From Pythium myriotylum (Eukaryota; Oomycota; Peronosporomycetes; Pythiales; Pythiaceae): DNA of 64,000 nt. The stretch covers positions 682,001 through 746,000 of the forward strand of contig JALJCQ010000003.1 in the NCBI GenBank assembly GCA_023091665.1, read 5' to 3'. The notes beneath the pieces were generated by a model. It was not told the origin of the DNA. It worked only from the letters and a program-made list of their open reading frames with translations, and searched no databases. The translations under genes were made by a program, and so were the position numbers. Shown one piece after another: positions 21,801 to 30,466 of this stretch (the stretch's first letter is position 1; each line of letters begins with the position of its first letter).

Positions 21801-23547
21801 ACAGGTTCTCCGTAGAAATCTGAGTCGAGCCGCGACGTCGTCGACGCTGAATACCAGCAACAGCAGCAACTCGGCGCTCAATAACGCAAACGTCGGCTCT
21901 GGTGGTCGAGGTCGTGCAGTGTGGAGCCAAGGCAGCTCGAACGCGATAGGAGGTGTTGCAGCATACTCCAATAATACGATGCAGTTCGACGAACGCGCAC
22001 CCGCCGCGATGATGCAAGAGAAGCTGATGCTAGAAACTACAAACCGCGAAGGTTTCGTATTCTCGTCCAGCGCCTTAAACGGTCTACATACGGGTCAAAC
22101 CAACCGCAGAGGTCAGGACTTGTTCGATACGAATAACTCAGTGCTCAGCACAGGCAGTTTCATTGACGGTAATGTGCCAGAAGAAGTCAGCTTCCGAGGA
22201 TATGGAGTAGACGACCTGGCTAAAAGCATTATCGTGAACCAAAATGGATACTACGTTCACCGGCCGGAGGAAGACTTTGCAGAACAGAACAGGAAGACGT
22301 CCGTTGCTAGCAGTGGCACTGTGCTCGAAACGTTCAAAGAGGCAAAGGATATTGTCGATGACGGCCAGCAGTTCGTATTCATTTGCCATGCTGACTGGCA
22401 CACGAGTTTTGTTCATCGCCTATGCTCGGCTCTGTGCCGAGAAGGTGGGCTACACTGCTACGTCGGGCGAAGGAGCCGTCTGGGACGAACTGGCTCCAGA
22501 ATTGACGACATCACTCCGCAGCAAGCAGCTACAGGTGGGACCCAGCCAGCTTCCCAGCGGGACGAGGCCGCTGGAAACGATGAAGATATGATGGACCGTA
22601 TCCATGAGGCCAAGGAAGCAATCCTTAAGTGTTCGGCATTTGTACTTGTGATTTCAGAGAAGACTTTGAGAAGCCAACTTGTGAAAGACCAGATCGCGTT
22701 TGCCGAGGATAAGGGCAAGAAGATCATCCCTGTAGTGGTCAACCCGCTCGAGTTCAGCCTCGACATGCAGTACAGCCTCGCTCGTAGTGATTTCTATCAC
22801 TTCTTCACGAGTGGTGACATGATCGGGTTCGAGAAGTCTCTGGACAGAGTTTTGGCGGCATTGCGTGAGGAGGTCTACGGTATCTCGATAGAGCCGTCCA
22901 TGATGTCCACCAGTCGACTGCCGAAGTCATTTAGTCTCAGCCAGATCGACTCAATGACCCCGACCTCGTTCGTAGGGAGCGATGCAAATCTCCGTCAGCG
23001 CCGAGGAAGCAATGCGAGCAGTATCGCAGAAGACACGGGCAGCATTGTAGGCAGCAGCCGTGGTTGGATGGACCTGCCGGCGTCGACTCGTATGAACCGG
23101 TCGTTCATTGTTGGCTCCTCATCAACGCCGACGTCTCGGGCGCTCAACTCTGACATGAGCCTTCAACAGGCGATGCTAGGCAATTTCTCCTCGCTGATGC
23201 GACATGTGACTGACGAAGATGAAGAGGAGGACGAGCTTGGGGTGGACGAGGAAATCCTGGAGGAAGAACTGGAGGATGAAAGCGACCACCGCGAACTTCA
23301 CCGATCCACGAGTGAACCGGTGATGCCCCACGGTGGCAGCTTCCACTTGAGTGAGCACGAGCTTGGCCACGGCCGTTCTCCGGCATTCCGACCGATGCTG
23401 GATCCGCGTCCCGGTCGTCTCTCGTCGATCATGTCGACGTCGGGCCGATCAGTGAGCATCCTCGAGCGAGCCTCGGGCGACGAAGCCACGTCCATCGACG
23501 GCATCAAGTTCCGACCGGAGCGCAGCCCTGCGTCGAGACCCCTCTGA
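18853..23547 (+). CDS. Four-pass membrane, ankyrin, double-TIR protein (copy 2), 1564 aa
   Basis: Intronless paralogue of the 11707-16527 gene with the same domain order. Membrane segments are at about 181-201, 230-255, 280-310 and 318-340; S-M-F-x-x-F-K-R after the second is shared with copy 1. Ankyrin repeats occupy about 459-800. The first TIR opens with N-R-D-V-M-I-S-Y at 826-832 and keeps S-P-W-C-M-K-E-L with E902. The second TIR-like domain (about 1172-1390) opens Q-F-V-F-I-C-H-A-D, has an insert with Q/G/D-rich sequence, and carries Q1280 (D-Q-I-A-F-A-E) in place of glutamate, as in copy 1. The linker before the first TIR (P-I-D-C-T-T-S) is nearly identical in both. The tail has an acidic E/D block. 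It lacks the His-rich N-terminus of copy 1, and its first 200 residues are much more GC-rich. Confidence 0.85.
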   Translation: MEARDGDFARVISPAKLRVSVRQPLEAPSRAPPPPPPPQLTTQETLESQASDPADDDDSGSEAAAPNPRHDRRVLSIDSEALFTLHSIEPAGGHPRKSVRGNLFALTRATSETVRSSVVQEAAADTHRPSMDTGVTITMGHEQSPAVLGQDPTKQPPKQNSYMHRSYRVNSYFAIRLLRTMQIVVVIDIIALLFFYLYRRGKNVEHEGSLHVASPLSAMFSRGDSCATTISLAAMVYHLLPAVIVLGLPASGFSMFEPFKREDRIGRGGRIQKVKRTIYLQICEMTAVLIFMLTVFVASVAFYHLVVGELLTCTENPTVYAFSILAIIVYALIFIEIRYFMRFREHLKMQLGAFSEADQTGDVKAHMARSKNRRRRVQEQIAQAANPDKSGAAPNVPPPPKSQIVEFVRKRLYRGAQLGDIRLLKRTLRIAKNHLGPNFAKEMYPDAQIRFGFYSKSTKNPMHVAAYHGSIPAMELLFRANLSINSFDKISRFRFSTGDIFWYIARTFIRQPVMSAEDSYGASAIFKSTLITPLHCAVSTGRVDAVRWLLAHGADVNMCSRSSFRHESRLPPIFLADHPEIMKELLTAGANHLVIPDPGHMNTITVLQMAYLRGNYAVAQVLENWGGDVALTPLHTAAAMNNTGRIRQFLRRKVDPDCLGELGYIGLNKRTPLHWASVNGAINAMELLLDANANADAQDARGRTPLHWAARVNQVEAVKVLLGHGADPNIVDDGGMSAIMCAACAGGTTAEMFKALVSHGANINHQLPSTGDTALHIAVKLDDLPTAVALLSVGGDIMRMNHEGLRPIDCTTSTRLQFEIKRAAGNRDVMISYTHSHKEFALKLRKTLEDANITTWLDLMDPSGIGGGAVWREEIARGVTNAAVVVCILTEDYAQSPWCMKELALAKQVGTPILAISTENTKISEELQVYLYTRQIIPFEPSITRVNKIGDKQIEYHYDEEEYKKQVRLLLDGLRDEIEKRKEQVLRRNLSRAATSSTLNTSNSSNSALNNANVGSGGRGRAVWSQGSSNAIGGVAAYSNNTMQFDERAPAAMMQEKLMLETTNREGFVFSSSALNGLHTGQTNRRGQDLFDTNNSVLSTGSFIDGNVPEEVSFRGYGVDDLAKSIIVNQNGYYVHRPEEDFAEQNRKTSVASSGTVLETFKEAKDIVDDGQQFVFICHADWHTSFVHRLCSALCREGGLHCYVGRRSRLGRTGSRIDDITPQQAATGGTQPASQRDEAAGNDEDMMDRIHEAKEAILKCSAFVLVISEKTLRSQLVKDQIAFAEDKGKKIIPVVVNPLEFSLDMQYSLARSDFYHFFTSGDMIGFEKSLDRVLAALREEVYGISIEPSMMSTSRLPKSFSLSQIDSMTPTSFVGSDANLRQRRGSNASSIAEDTGSIVGSSRGWMDLPASTRMNRSFIVGSSSTPTSRALNSDMSLQQAMLGNFSSLMRHVTDEDEEEDELGVDEEILEEELEDESDHRELHRSTSEPVMPHGGSFHLSEHELGHGRSPAFRPMLDPRPGRLSSIMSTSGRSVSILERASGDEATSIDGIKFRPERSPASRPL

Positions 23548-23785
23548 ACAGCGATGTATCATGACTGTGTAACTTAGCAGTAGGTTAGTTCTATGAAAGC
23601 GTGGACTGGAAATGAACCAGCCCGGCTTTGCTATTTCGTAAGCATATTTCTCGCGACTTTTTCCTAATTTTCATGAAATCAATCAAGTACATTGTTATCA
23701 GCACCAGTAAGTTAACCCGCACGATATACCGGTATCAATATCGGTACTCTACCTGGGATTCCCGACCACATTCACGAAGACGAAA

Positions 23786-25039
23786 ATGAGTGGGACGGCC
23801 GCCGACGACGTCGAGCTCGCGGAGCTGCAGCAGCGACTGGAGACCTTCGGCGGGCAGCTCGCGAGCATCAATGAGCTGCTCGAGAGCGATCCGACCAACA
23901 GCGAGTTCCTCACGATCGCGCAGGACCTCGTCGAGGTCATCCAGCTCACCAAGCAAATGGTATTTTCCTTCTCTCTCTCACTGTTGCTCAACACGCACTC
24001 ACCAGACGTTCTCTCTCTCTTTCTGTATGTGTGTCGGCAGATCGATCTCAAGACAGGAAACGCAGCGACTACGCCGGCTCCGCCAGCTGCCGCGGCCGTC
24101 GAGGCGGACGAAGCGCGCGAGACTGACAATGGTGAGTTTCCATGTCCGTTGAGATTGGATCGTCGGCGTCTCATCTGTGGCGGGTGCGTTGCTGCAGATT
24201 TCACGCCAGGCACGTACTGCGAGGCGCTCTCCAAGGGCGTCTGGTTCCCCGCGTACATTGAGTCGCTGACGACGCGAGACACGTTCAATGTCCACTACGT
24301 CGGCTTTGGCAACAAGGACGAACTCCCGGTCGAGTCGCTGCGAGCTATCGAGATGCCAGCCGAAGCCGCGCAACTGCCGGCGCGCGAGCAGATCGACGTC
24401 GGCTTCAAGTGTGAGGCCAAGTACTACGTTGACGGCCAGTACTACCCCGCCCAAGTCACAGCTACGACAAGCCATGGGTACCAGGTGCTGTTCGACGGCT
24501 ACGGCAACTCGGAGGAAGTGCCGTACGAGTACCTCAAGCCACTCTCGTCAACGGAGACCAGTCTCCCGACTGAGCCTGTGCCGGCGATCTCGGTAGCCAC
24601 GACTGCCAAGGCCCAGGCAGCAGCGGCGACGGCAGCTGCCGCAGCTGCAGCAGCATCGGCTGCATTGAAACCGCGAGAGGCCGTGGTCGCCAAGCCCATT
24701 AAAGTACCCGAGAACTTGCAGATCCTGCCGACCGACACAGAGGCCGAGAAGGAGCGCAAGAAGAAGCGATTCAAACACATCCAGAAACTCAACAAGCAGA
24801 TCGAAGTCGAGAATGCGCACAACATAAAGCAGCACGACTGGAAGTCATTCCAGCACAAGGCCCAAAAGGGCAAAGTCAAGGGCAGCGGCGCACTGTCCAA
24901 GCGTGGTAGCATGTTTGCGTCGCCCGACACTGTCGAAGGACGCGTTGGTGTAGTGGGCAGTGGCCAGGGGATGACCCATTATGAAACGAGCGTGAAGAAG
25001 CTGAAGACGAGCAACCTGACAAGTGCACCACGACTGTAG
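23786..25039 (+). CDS. SMNDC1: SPF30/SMNDC1-like Tudor splicing factor, 3 exons
   Basis: Exons 23786-23959, 24041-24131 and 24198-25039 give 368 aa. The N-terminal helix (E-L-x-Q-R-L-E-T-F, then L-L-E-S-D-P-T-N-S-E-F) is typical of SPF30. The Tudor domain comprises two related halves: Y-C-E-A-L-S-K-G-V-W-F-P-A-Y-I with V-H-Y-V-G-F-G-N-K-D-E-L, and C-E-A-K-Y-Y-V-D-G-Q-Y-Y-P-A with F-D-G-Y-G-N-S-E-E-V. The C-terminus has an Ala tract and a basic segment E-R-K-K-K-R-F-K-H-I-Q-K-L. By family it binds symmetric dimethylarginine on Sm proteins and acts in spliceosome assembly in the nucleus. Both introns (81 and 66 nt) are multiples of three and free of stops, so unspliced RNA would read through to a 417 aa protein. 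Confidence 0.8.
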   Translation: MSGTAADDVELAELQQRLETFGGQLASINELLESDPTNSEFLTIAQDLVEVIQLTKQMVFSFSLSLLLNTHSPDVLSLFLYVCRQIDLKTGNAATTPAPPAAAAVEADEARETDNGEFPCPLRLDRRRLICGGCVAADFTPGTYCEALSKGVWFPAYIESLTTRDTFNVHYVGFGNKDELPVESLRAIEMPAEAAQLPAREQIDVGFKCEAKYYVDGQYYPAQVTATTSHGYQVLFDGYGNSEEVPYEYLKPLSSTETSLPTEPVPAISVATTAKAQAAAATAAAAAAAASAALKPREAVVAKPIKVPENLQILPTDTEAEKERKKKRFKHIQKLNKQIEVENAHNIKQHDWKSFQHKAQKGKVKGSGALSKRGSMFASPDTVEGRVGVVGSGQGMTHYETSVKKLKTSNLTSAPRL

Positions 25040-25426
25040 GAACTAAACCCACAAAAAGCCACCGAGAGGTACGACCGAGTTGCTTCACGTCATGTTCCGT
25101 TTACTCAGAATTCCATTTCGCTCACGACTGTGTCTTTGGCACTCTCCATACACTGGGGCCGCCCGAGTTCGTCGAGCGGCAATCACTAGCACGTCGATGC
25201 GCAGCGTATGGTACAGCGAACTAACGACAACTATAGGGATCTACATGCCGAGCGGAGACGTGATATTTCGTTTTCGCTCTTAAACTCCCTCGGCGTGCTA
25301 TTGTACTATGCTTGATGGCTCCCCGGCCCTTACTATTATACCGTCACAACGCGCGTTGGTACCGGGGGTCTTTTCTTCTTCTTCATACTTTCTCGTGCAG
25401 GTGGTGTAGGTGTTTCCTTTTTTTGC
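25040..25426. other. Convergent 3' region
   Basis: The 387 bp between the stops of the Tudor gene and the kinase must hold both 3' UTRs. It is AT-richer than the coding DNA, with T-runs near 25371-25383 and 25415-25422. No gene is visible. Confidence 0.5.
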
Positions 25427-27835
25427 TTACGCGATAGCGAGACCGACGCTTTGAACCTTGTCCGACAGCTCCGCCACGAGCGATTCGAGCTGTTGGGCGG
25501 TCTGTGAACGATCACGCAACTGCATCACCGCGAGCGCAAGCTTCTGCTGCAGATCGCGAAGTTCGTCGAGTGCGGCGCGCACATTCTGAGTCTCTTTAGT
25601 CGCGAGTAGCGAGCGAAGCTGCTCCGAGATCTCCTCGGTGGTTGGACGGTCGGCTGGATCCATAGACGTCATACGTAGCACCAGAGCCATCTCGTCTGGA
25701 AAGCGCTGCAACGCGACTTGAGGCACGACACCGTGGCGCACAGCCGTCAGCACTTGGGACCGCTCCATCATGGTCGAGCATGGGTAGCAAAGCTCGAGCA
25801 AGATGATACCGAGCGCGAAGATATCCGACTTGATCGAATACTTGGCGGTCTTGACGAGTTGACTCGCCTTCCCTTTCGAGCGGTTCCATGAGTACCCGAG
25901 CTGTTCGGGCGATGCATACGTGAACGTGCCCAAAGCCGTCGTGTGGTCGTCGGCCTGGGTCGAGAGGTATGCCTGGCGCTTTTCAGTTGAGACTTCGCAG
26001 GGGTCGGATGTGATCGCCTTCGACAAGCCGAAATCACCAATCTTGGGGACGTCTCCATGGATGAAAATGTTGTCGGGCTTGAGATCTCGATGGATAACGC
26101 CAGCTTGATGCATATGCTGAACGCCCTGCACAACACCGAGGAGTAGGTTGAGTCCTTCGCGGTGCTTGGTCAGTTTTTCGTCCGGCGCAGCTCGTGCCTC
26201 GACCGAGGCACGCAACCATGACGCCAAAGTCGAGTGGACGACTTCGCCCTTCTTATCATCCGTTCGCTGCGACTTTAACGTCACACGGTTGATCAGGCGC
26301 TGGAAAGAATCTGCCTCCGCTTCTTCTTCCGCCTCAGTCGCAACCGTCTGGACAGCAGCCGAGCCGCACAGCTCCATCTGAATGTACAACACAAGCTGGG
26401 TCTCGGGCATTGTCGATTCTTCACTGGAAGTCTCGCTCACATCTTCACGCACATCTTCCTTGACCCCCTCCAGTGGTCGCCGCGAGATCGACTTGAGCAG
26501 CTCTTGCTCGGCCTCGGCCACGAGCGATCGGCTCGACTCAAAATGGAAACCACCCATCGAGGTCGAGCTGTCAAAGCGGCTTAGTGAGTTGACCGAGAAA
26601 CCATCCGAAAAGAAGGATGAGGCCACTGAGCTCTCGTTGTCATTCTCATCTTCCGAGCTCATTGGTGTCTCCGTCTTGGCCTTAATCTCACTCTCCTTCA
26701 CGCGCTGCTCGATGGCAGTCTCCTCAAGCCACGCTGTGTGGTACCGGACAACATTGACGTGCGTGCCCATACCTGCCATCGCCTTGACCTCCCGCAGTGC
26801 CTGGTGGAACGCCGCCGAGTCACGCTGCAACGACGGTGGCAACACAACCTTCTTGATGGCGTACGCACATCCATCAACGCGACTGCGGACCTTGAACACG
26901 GTGCCCTGGCCGCCTTCTCCAAGTGTCCCAATCACTTCAAAGTCCTGCTCGAACCGAGACGTGTTGCTGGTGCTTACTGTGGAGAACGACGACGAGGCTC
27001 GTCGCCGCGTCCCCACTTCGTGCTCCTGCACGAGTTGCGCGATGGCTGGCGCCGCACGCTTGCTCTCTTCTTCCTCTTGCTTCTCCTCTACTGCTGTGCC
27101 AGCCGCGGCCATCGAGTAGTCATCGAACAGCGCGACGGGCGCCGTTTCAACGAGCTCGAGGTCCTCGGCCTGGATCATCTTCTTGGACGGCTTCTTGGTC
27201 GACGCAAGCGGCGGCTTGTCCTCGCGCCGCGCGAAGAAGGACGGCAGCCGAGAGCTCTGACCACCGATCCACTCCGTGATCTTCTTCTGCTGACCGAGCA
27301 GCGCCGCCGACGAGTTCCGGTATGAGCCTAGCAGTCCCTCCCGTCGCACCACGGTCGAGGCGTTCACTCCGACAGCCGACGGGGCCGACGATGGCGCCGG
27401 CGCTGCTGAGGCTCCACGCTTGGCCGCCTGGAAGTACCCGATGAACGGGTTGGTCTTGTCAACGCTGTTGGAGCGCTGGCTCACCAGGTGCTCCGGGCTC
27501 GAGGGCACTGTGCCGGCGAGGGCTCCAGCCCTCGGTCCGACGGCGAGATCTCCGAGCCCGAGAGCCTTGAGGTCTCCGTTCACCATGGACGCGATCGACG
27601 AGCACGACGACGAGGAGGACAGCGGCGACGAGCCCGCGGCACTGAGCGCGAGCAGCGCCGGTCCGCCGTCGGCCTCGGCGAGCGGGTCCGCCGGACTCAT
27701 CGACGACAGCGACGCCGACGACGAGGACGGCGAGAGGTGGCGGCCCGTCATGTTGTAGGCCGAGGCGGCGCGGCGCGCGCCCGGCTGCCTGGCGTTGACA
27801 TTCTTGGCGATTCCGAAGGCGAGCGCTGACTGCAT
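25427..27835 (-). CDS. eIF2-alpha-kinase-like (PEK/GCN2 type) protein kinase, 802 aa
   Basis: Start chosen at ATG 27835 (MQSALAFG); the frame continues upstream to 28036 but that part is Leu/Ser-rich translation of a GA repeat. Residues 1-300 are disordered. The kinase domain follows: G-T-L-G-E-G-G-Q-G-T-V, lysine K328 in A-I-K-K, then V-V-R-Y-H-T-A-W-L-E-E, a signature of eIF2-alpha kinases, then a roughly 100-residue acidic insert in the N-lobe, as in PEK/PERK. H582-R-D584-L-K-P-D-N and D601-F-G are intact, followed by T-F-x-Y-A-S-P-E-Q. A second charged insert precedes helix D-E. The C-terminal 80 residues are a predicted coiled coil. No RWD, HisRS-like or lumenal domain is visible, so the activating signal is unknown. 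All catalytic residues are present. Confidence 0.8.
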   Translation of the reverse strand: MQSALAFGIAKNVNARQPGARRAASAYNMTGRHLSPSSSSASLSSMSPADPLAEADGGPALLALSAAGSSPLSSSSSCSSIASMVNGDLKALGLGDLAVGPRAGALAGTVPSSPEHLVSQRSNSVDKTNPFIGYFQAAKRGASAAPAPSSAPSAVGVNASTVVRREGLLGSYRNSSAALLGQQKKITEWIGGQSSRLPSFFARREDKPPLASTKKPSKKMIQAEDLELVETAPVALFDDYSMAAAGTAVEEKQEEEESKRAAPAIAQLVQEHEVGTRRRASSSFSTVSTSNTSRFEQDFEVIGTLGEGGQGTVFKVRSRVDGCAYAIKKVVLPPSLQRDSAAFHQALREVKAMAGMGTHVNVVRYHTAWLEETAIEQRVKESEIKAKTETPMSSEDENDNESSVASSFFSDGFSVNSLSRFDSSTSMGGFHFESSRSLVAEAEQELLKSISRRPLEGVKEDVREDVSETSSEESTMPETQLVLYIQMELCGSAAVQTVATEAEEEAEADSFQRLINRVTLKSQRTDDKKGEVVHSTLASWLRASVEARAAPDEKLTKHREGLNLLLGVVQGVQHMHQAGVIHRDLKPDNIFIHGDVPKIGDFGLSKAITSDPCEVSTEKRQAYLSTQADDHTTALGTFTYASPEQLGYSWNRSKGKASQLVKTAKYSIKSDIFALGIILLELCYPCSTMMERSQVLTAVRHGVVPQVALQRFPDEMALVLRMTSMDPADRPTTEEISEQLRSLLATKETQNVRAALDELRDLQQKLALAVMQLRDRSQTAQQLESLVAELSDKVQSVGLAIA

Positions 27836-27872
27836 GGAGGTACCGAGACGGCGACGGCGCGCCGAGCGAGCA

Positions 27873-27891
27873 AGAGAGAGAGAGAGAGAGA
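27873..27891. repeat. GA microsatellite in the kinase 5' region
   Basis: About nine GA units on the plus strand, 38 bp upstream of the kinase start, followed by purine-rich sequence to about 27920. It likely lies in the 5' UTR and creates a false Ser/Leu-rich extension of the reading frame. Confidence 0.8.
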
Positions 27892-28333
27892 AGGGGGAGA
27901 GGGAGATAGAGAAAGGAAGGAGACGACGAGCGCAGAGGACGACAGAGGACGTCGAGCGACAGAGAGCGAGCGAGGAAGGAGGACACGAGGCGGTCGATCG
28001 GCTTGCGAGTGGTGCGGGAGCTGCTGAAATGGCCAAACACTGCCGAGGAGCTCCGGGAGTAAACCGCGACCATCATTCTTTCGTGGAACAAACCAGTTTC
28101 TGTCACAGCGGCGTCATCGCCACTTGTCTCTAGATTGCACGAGTTAATATATGCGAAATGACAAATCATCAATCCATAGTTCAAGCGGAGCAGACAGGCT
28201 CGGCGGGCCGTGGTGGGAGGATCCGGATAACGCGGTCGGTATCCGGATGACCGCGTGCTGAACGTGTTGAAGTTGGAAGTTGGCGCGGCAGATCCAATGA
28301 CGTCACGCCGCTGAATGGGAACGTTGGCGTGCG

Positions 28334-28396
28334 CTCCTCCTGCTCCTCCTCCTGCTCTCCTCCTGCTCTCCTCTTGTTCTCCTCTTGTTCTCCTCC
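28334..28396. repeat. Degenerate CTCCTCCTG/CTCTTGTT tandem repeat
   Basis: A 63 bp pyrimidine-rich stretch made of repeated CTCCTCCTGCT and CTCCTCTTGTT words, directly followed by a CCAAT box at 28402-28406. It lies between the divergent kinase and WD40 genes, so it may be part of a shared promoter. Confidence 0.7.
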
Positions 28397-28732
28397 GCCG
28401 ACCAATAGAACCGTTCTGCTTTCGTATTTAACAGCCTGCTACTGCAGAGATACGCACGGGAAGAGGAGACGAGGAGGCGAGGAAGGCGAGACCCCAAAGG
28501 CCTCGGGTGTCATGGCCACGGTCACGACGACCATCACTCTGGTCGTCCCCTCGTCGTCGCGCAAAATGGACCCTAATCCACAACCGAGAACAAAAAATCT
28601 CGACCAACGGGTCCTGGAATAGTGTTTCGACCACATTAAATCAGGAATTGCAGTCCTAATATCATGTGGACCACGCTATTTTGTGAAAACGTGTTGAAGC
28701 GACGGCGTTCTGTCTCGGGAGACAGCCAAGTC

Positions 28733-30202
28733 ATGGCGACGAGATCCAAGCGCCCCGTGCGGTATGAAGAATACGCCGCGCACGGCCCCGCGCGAGCAGA
28801 CGAGCGAGAGCGAGATGGCGCGACTATCGAAACGTCACGGGAGCTGCCGACGCGCTCATCGGCGGCGACCGCGCACCGCGCCAACGACGCGTACATGGAG
28901 GCGTTTGACGCGGCCTACGAGGACCTGGTGCAGCGCCACGGCAGCGTCTCGCTGGAGGAGAAACGCCACGCGAAGAGGGAACAAGAGACAGGTCTTTTAC
29001 GCGCTGGCAAGCCGACTGCAAAGGAGCACTCCACGCGCGAGCAAGAAGCCGCGGATGCACCTGGTGAGCAGCTCCAGGGCGGCTGGCTCTGCGGACCAGC
29101 GTCGCCCGAAGGCACCGTGCACGCTGTGTCGGCTCAGCCCGTCATGTGCATGAGTCTGAGCCCGGACGAGCGAGAGGTGGTCGTTGGCAGCAGCGACCAC
29201 GCGCTGTACGCGATTCCGTTGTGCCCGGCTCAAGGACCACGAGGCGCGAGTCGCGTGAGTGCTGCGGGTGGCCGAATGCGCACCATCTACACCAAAAAGT
29301 ACGGGCATACCGAGTGGGTAACGTGCTCGACGTATTTGTCGGACAACCGCATCGTGTCAGGCGGCATGGACAGCAAGCTTTGCCTCTGGGACTCGACTGG
29401 TGTGAAATGCGAAGATCTTAACGGCCACGCCGGCTCGATCACTCTCGTGCGGGATCTTGGAGACGACTTGTTGCTCAGTGCAAGCTATGACAAGACAGTT
29501 CGGGTGTGGAACGTCAACCGGAAGGCGTCGAACCGGCAGCGAGAGGTGAGCGTCATCAAAGCCGGCACAGCTCCGATTCTGGATGCCTCGGTGCTGAAAA
29601 CCCCCAAGCCACGTTCGGTCATGACCGGCGACCGCGACGGATGCGTCCACGTCGTTGATCTCGACGGAGAGAAAGTGACTCGGAAGATCTCTGGCGCGCA
29701 CAAAGGCCACACTACGAGCGTGCTGGCGAGCCGCTTCGACGAGAGTGCGTTATGCTTCAGCGGTGGACAGGACGGCATCGTTCGCGTATGGGATCTACGC
29801 CAGAAGGCCACAAGCCCCGCCCACGCACTTGAACTCCACATCGATCAGAAGAGCGGGAAGGCAGGCGCAGTCGGCTTCCTTAATGAGTCAGAGCACGACA
29901 GGAACATTCTGATCACAGGTGGCGCAGATGGAACAATCAAGGTGTTGGACAAGCGCAAGTCGTTCAAGACTCTGTTCAACTTCACCGAGCACATGGACTT
30001 CATTTACTCGATGCACCTACGTGGACAACTCTGCTTTAGCGGAGCAGGGAATGGGATGCTGCACGTCCACGATTGGAAGCAAGGGAAGCTTCTGTACGGG
30101 CTCGGAGCGAACAAGGCTGCGGTGCGATCGATCGAGACAACTCCGACTCATCTGCTCGCCGCGGGAGATGATGGCGGGGTGATCGTCTACGAGATGGACT
30201 GA
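28733..30202 (+). CDS. WD40-repeat protein, 489 aa
   Basis: I start at ATG 28733 (MATRSKRPV); an in-frame ATG at 28664 would add 23 residues. The first 130 residues are charged and probably helical. About seven WD repeats follow, for example D-S-K-L-C-L-W-D, Y-D-K-T-V-R-V-W-N-V, Q-D-G-I-V-R-V-W-D-L and A-D-G-T-I-K-V-L-D-K. The protein is a beta-propeller scaffold; I cannot assign a specific complex. Its 3' end and stop are duplicated at 33228-33350 in a truncated form. In the ancestral order it was probably convergent with the YVH1-like gene now at 33394-33989. Confidence 0.75.
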   Translation: MATRSKRPVRYEEYAAHGPARADERERDGATIETSRELPTRSSAATAHRANDAYMEAFDAAYEDLVQRHGSVSLEEKRHAKREQETGLLRAGKPTAKEHSTREQEAADAPGEQLQGGWLCGPASPEGTVHAVSAQPVMCMSLSPDEREVVVGSSDHALYAIPLCPAQGPRGASRVSAAGGRMRTIYTKKYGHTEWVTCSTYLSDNRIVSGGMDSKLCLWDSTGVKCEDLNGHAGSITLVRDLGDDLLLSASYDKTVRVWNVNRKASNRQREVSVIKAGTAPILDASVLKTPKPRSVMTGDRDGCVHVVDLDGEKVTRKISGAHKGHTTSVLASRFDESALCFSGGQDGIVRVWDLRQKATSPAHALELHIDQKSGKAGAVGFLNESEHDRNILITGGADGTIKVLDKRKSFKTLFNFTEHMDFIYSMHLRGQLCFSGAGNGMLHVHDWKQGKLLYGLGANKAAVRSIETTPTHLLAAGDDGGVIVYEMD

Positions 30203-30298
30203 AGTAGCTGGATCAGAGGTAAAATAACATTTGCATTTAGCATATCTAATCATCGAGCGAGAGTTCGTCGACAGACACAGTCGGCTTGGGCTTGGCAT
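29942..30298. repeat. Boundary duplication, copy A (WD40 end plus YVH1 end)
   Basis: Bases 29942-30000 match 33261-33319, and bases 30172-30298 match 33320-33446 with only a few differences (for example GATGGACTGA against GATGAACTGA). Copy B lacks the 171 bp between (30001-30171), an exact 57-codon in-frame deletion. Copy A includes the complete WD40 3' end and the last 16 codons of the YVH1-like gene. Confidence 0.85.
30246..30298 (-). pseudogene. Truncated tail of the YVH1-like gene
   Basis: On the minus strand this encodes A-K-P-K-P-T-V-S-V-D-E-L-S-L-D-D followed by a stop, identical to the C-terminus of the intact gene at 33394-33989. Upstream of it the sequence is unrelated to that gene, so this is an orphan fragment. 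Confidence 0.8.
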
Positions 30299-30466
30299 CA
30301 GTAAGTCGATATGTCATCTGACGTTCGGATCGATCAGTCCTTGTGGTCACGAAGACGTCAGGCTCCGTGTTGGCATCAGTGGCAATCGCACTCGCGGTTG
30401 TAGCGACTTGGAGACAGGTCGAAAATCGCGGCACGACGGGCGGCACCAAAAAAGAGAATAGCCGAG

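Noticed and set aside
27836..28036. 67-residue N-terminal extension of the kinase
   Set aside because: Translation of a GA-rich 5' UTR; the ATG at 27835 starts the ordinary sequence.
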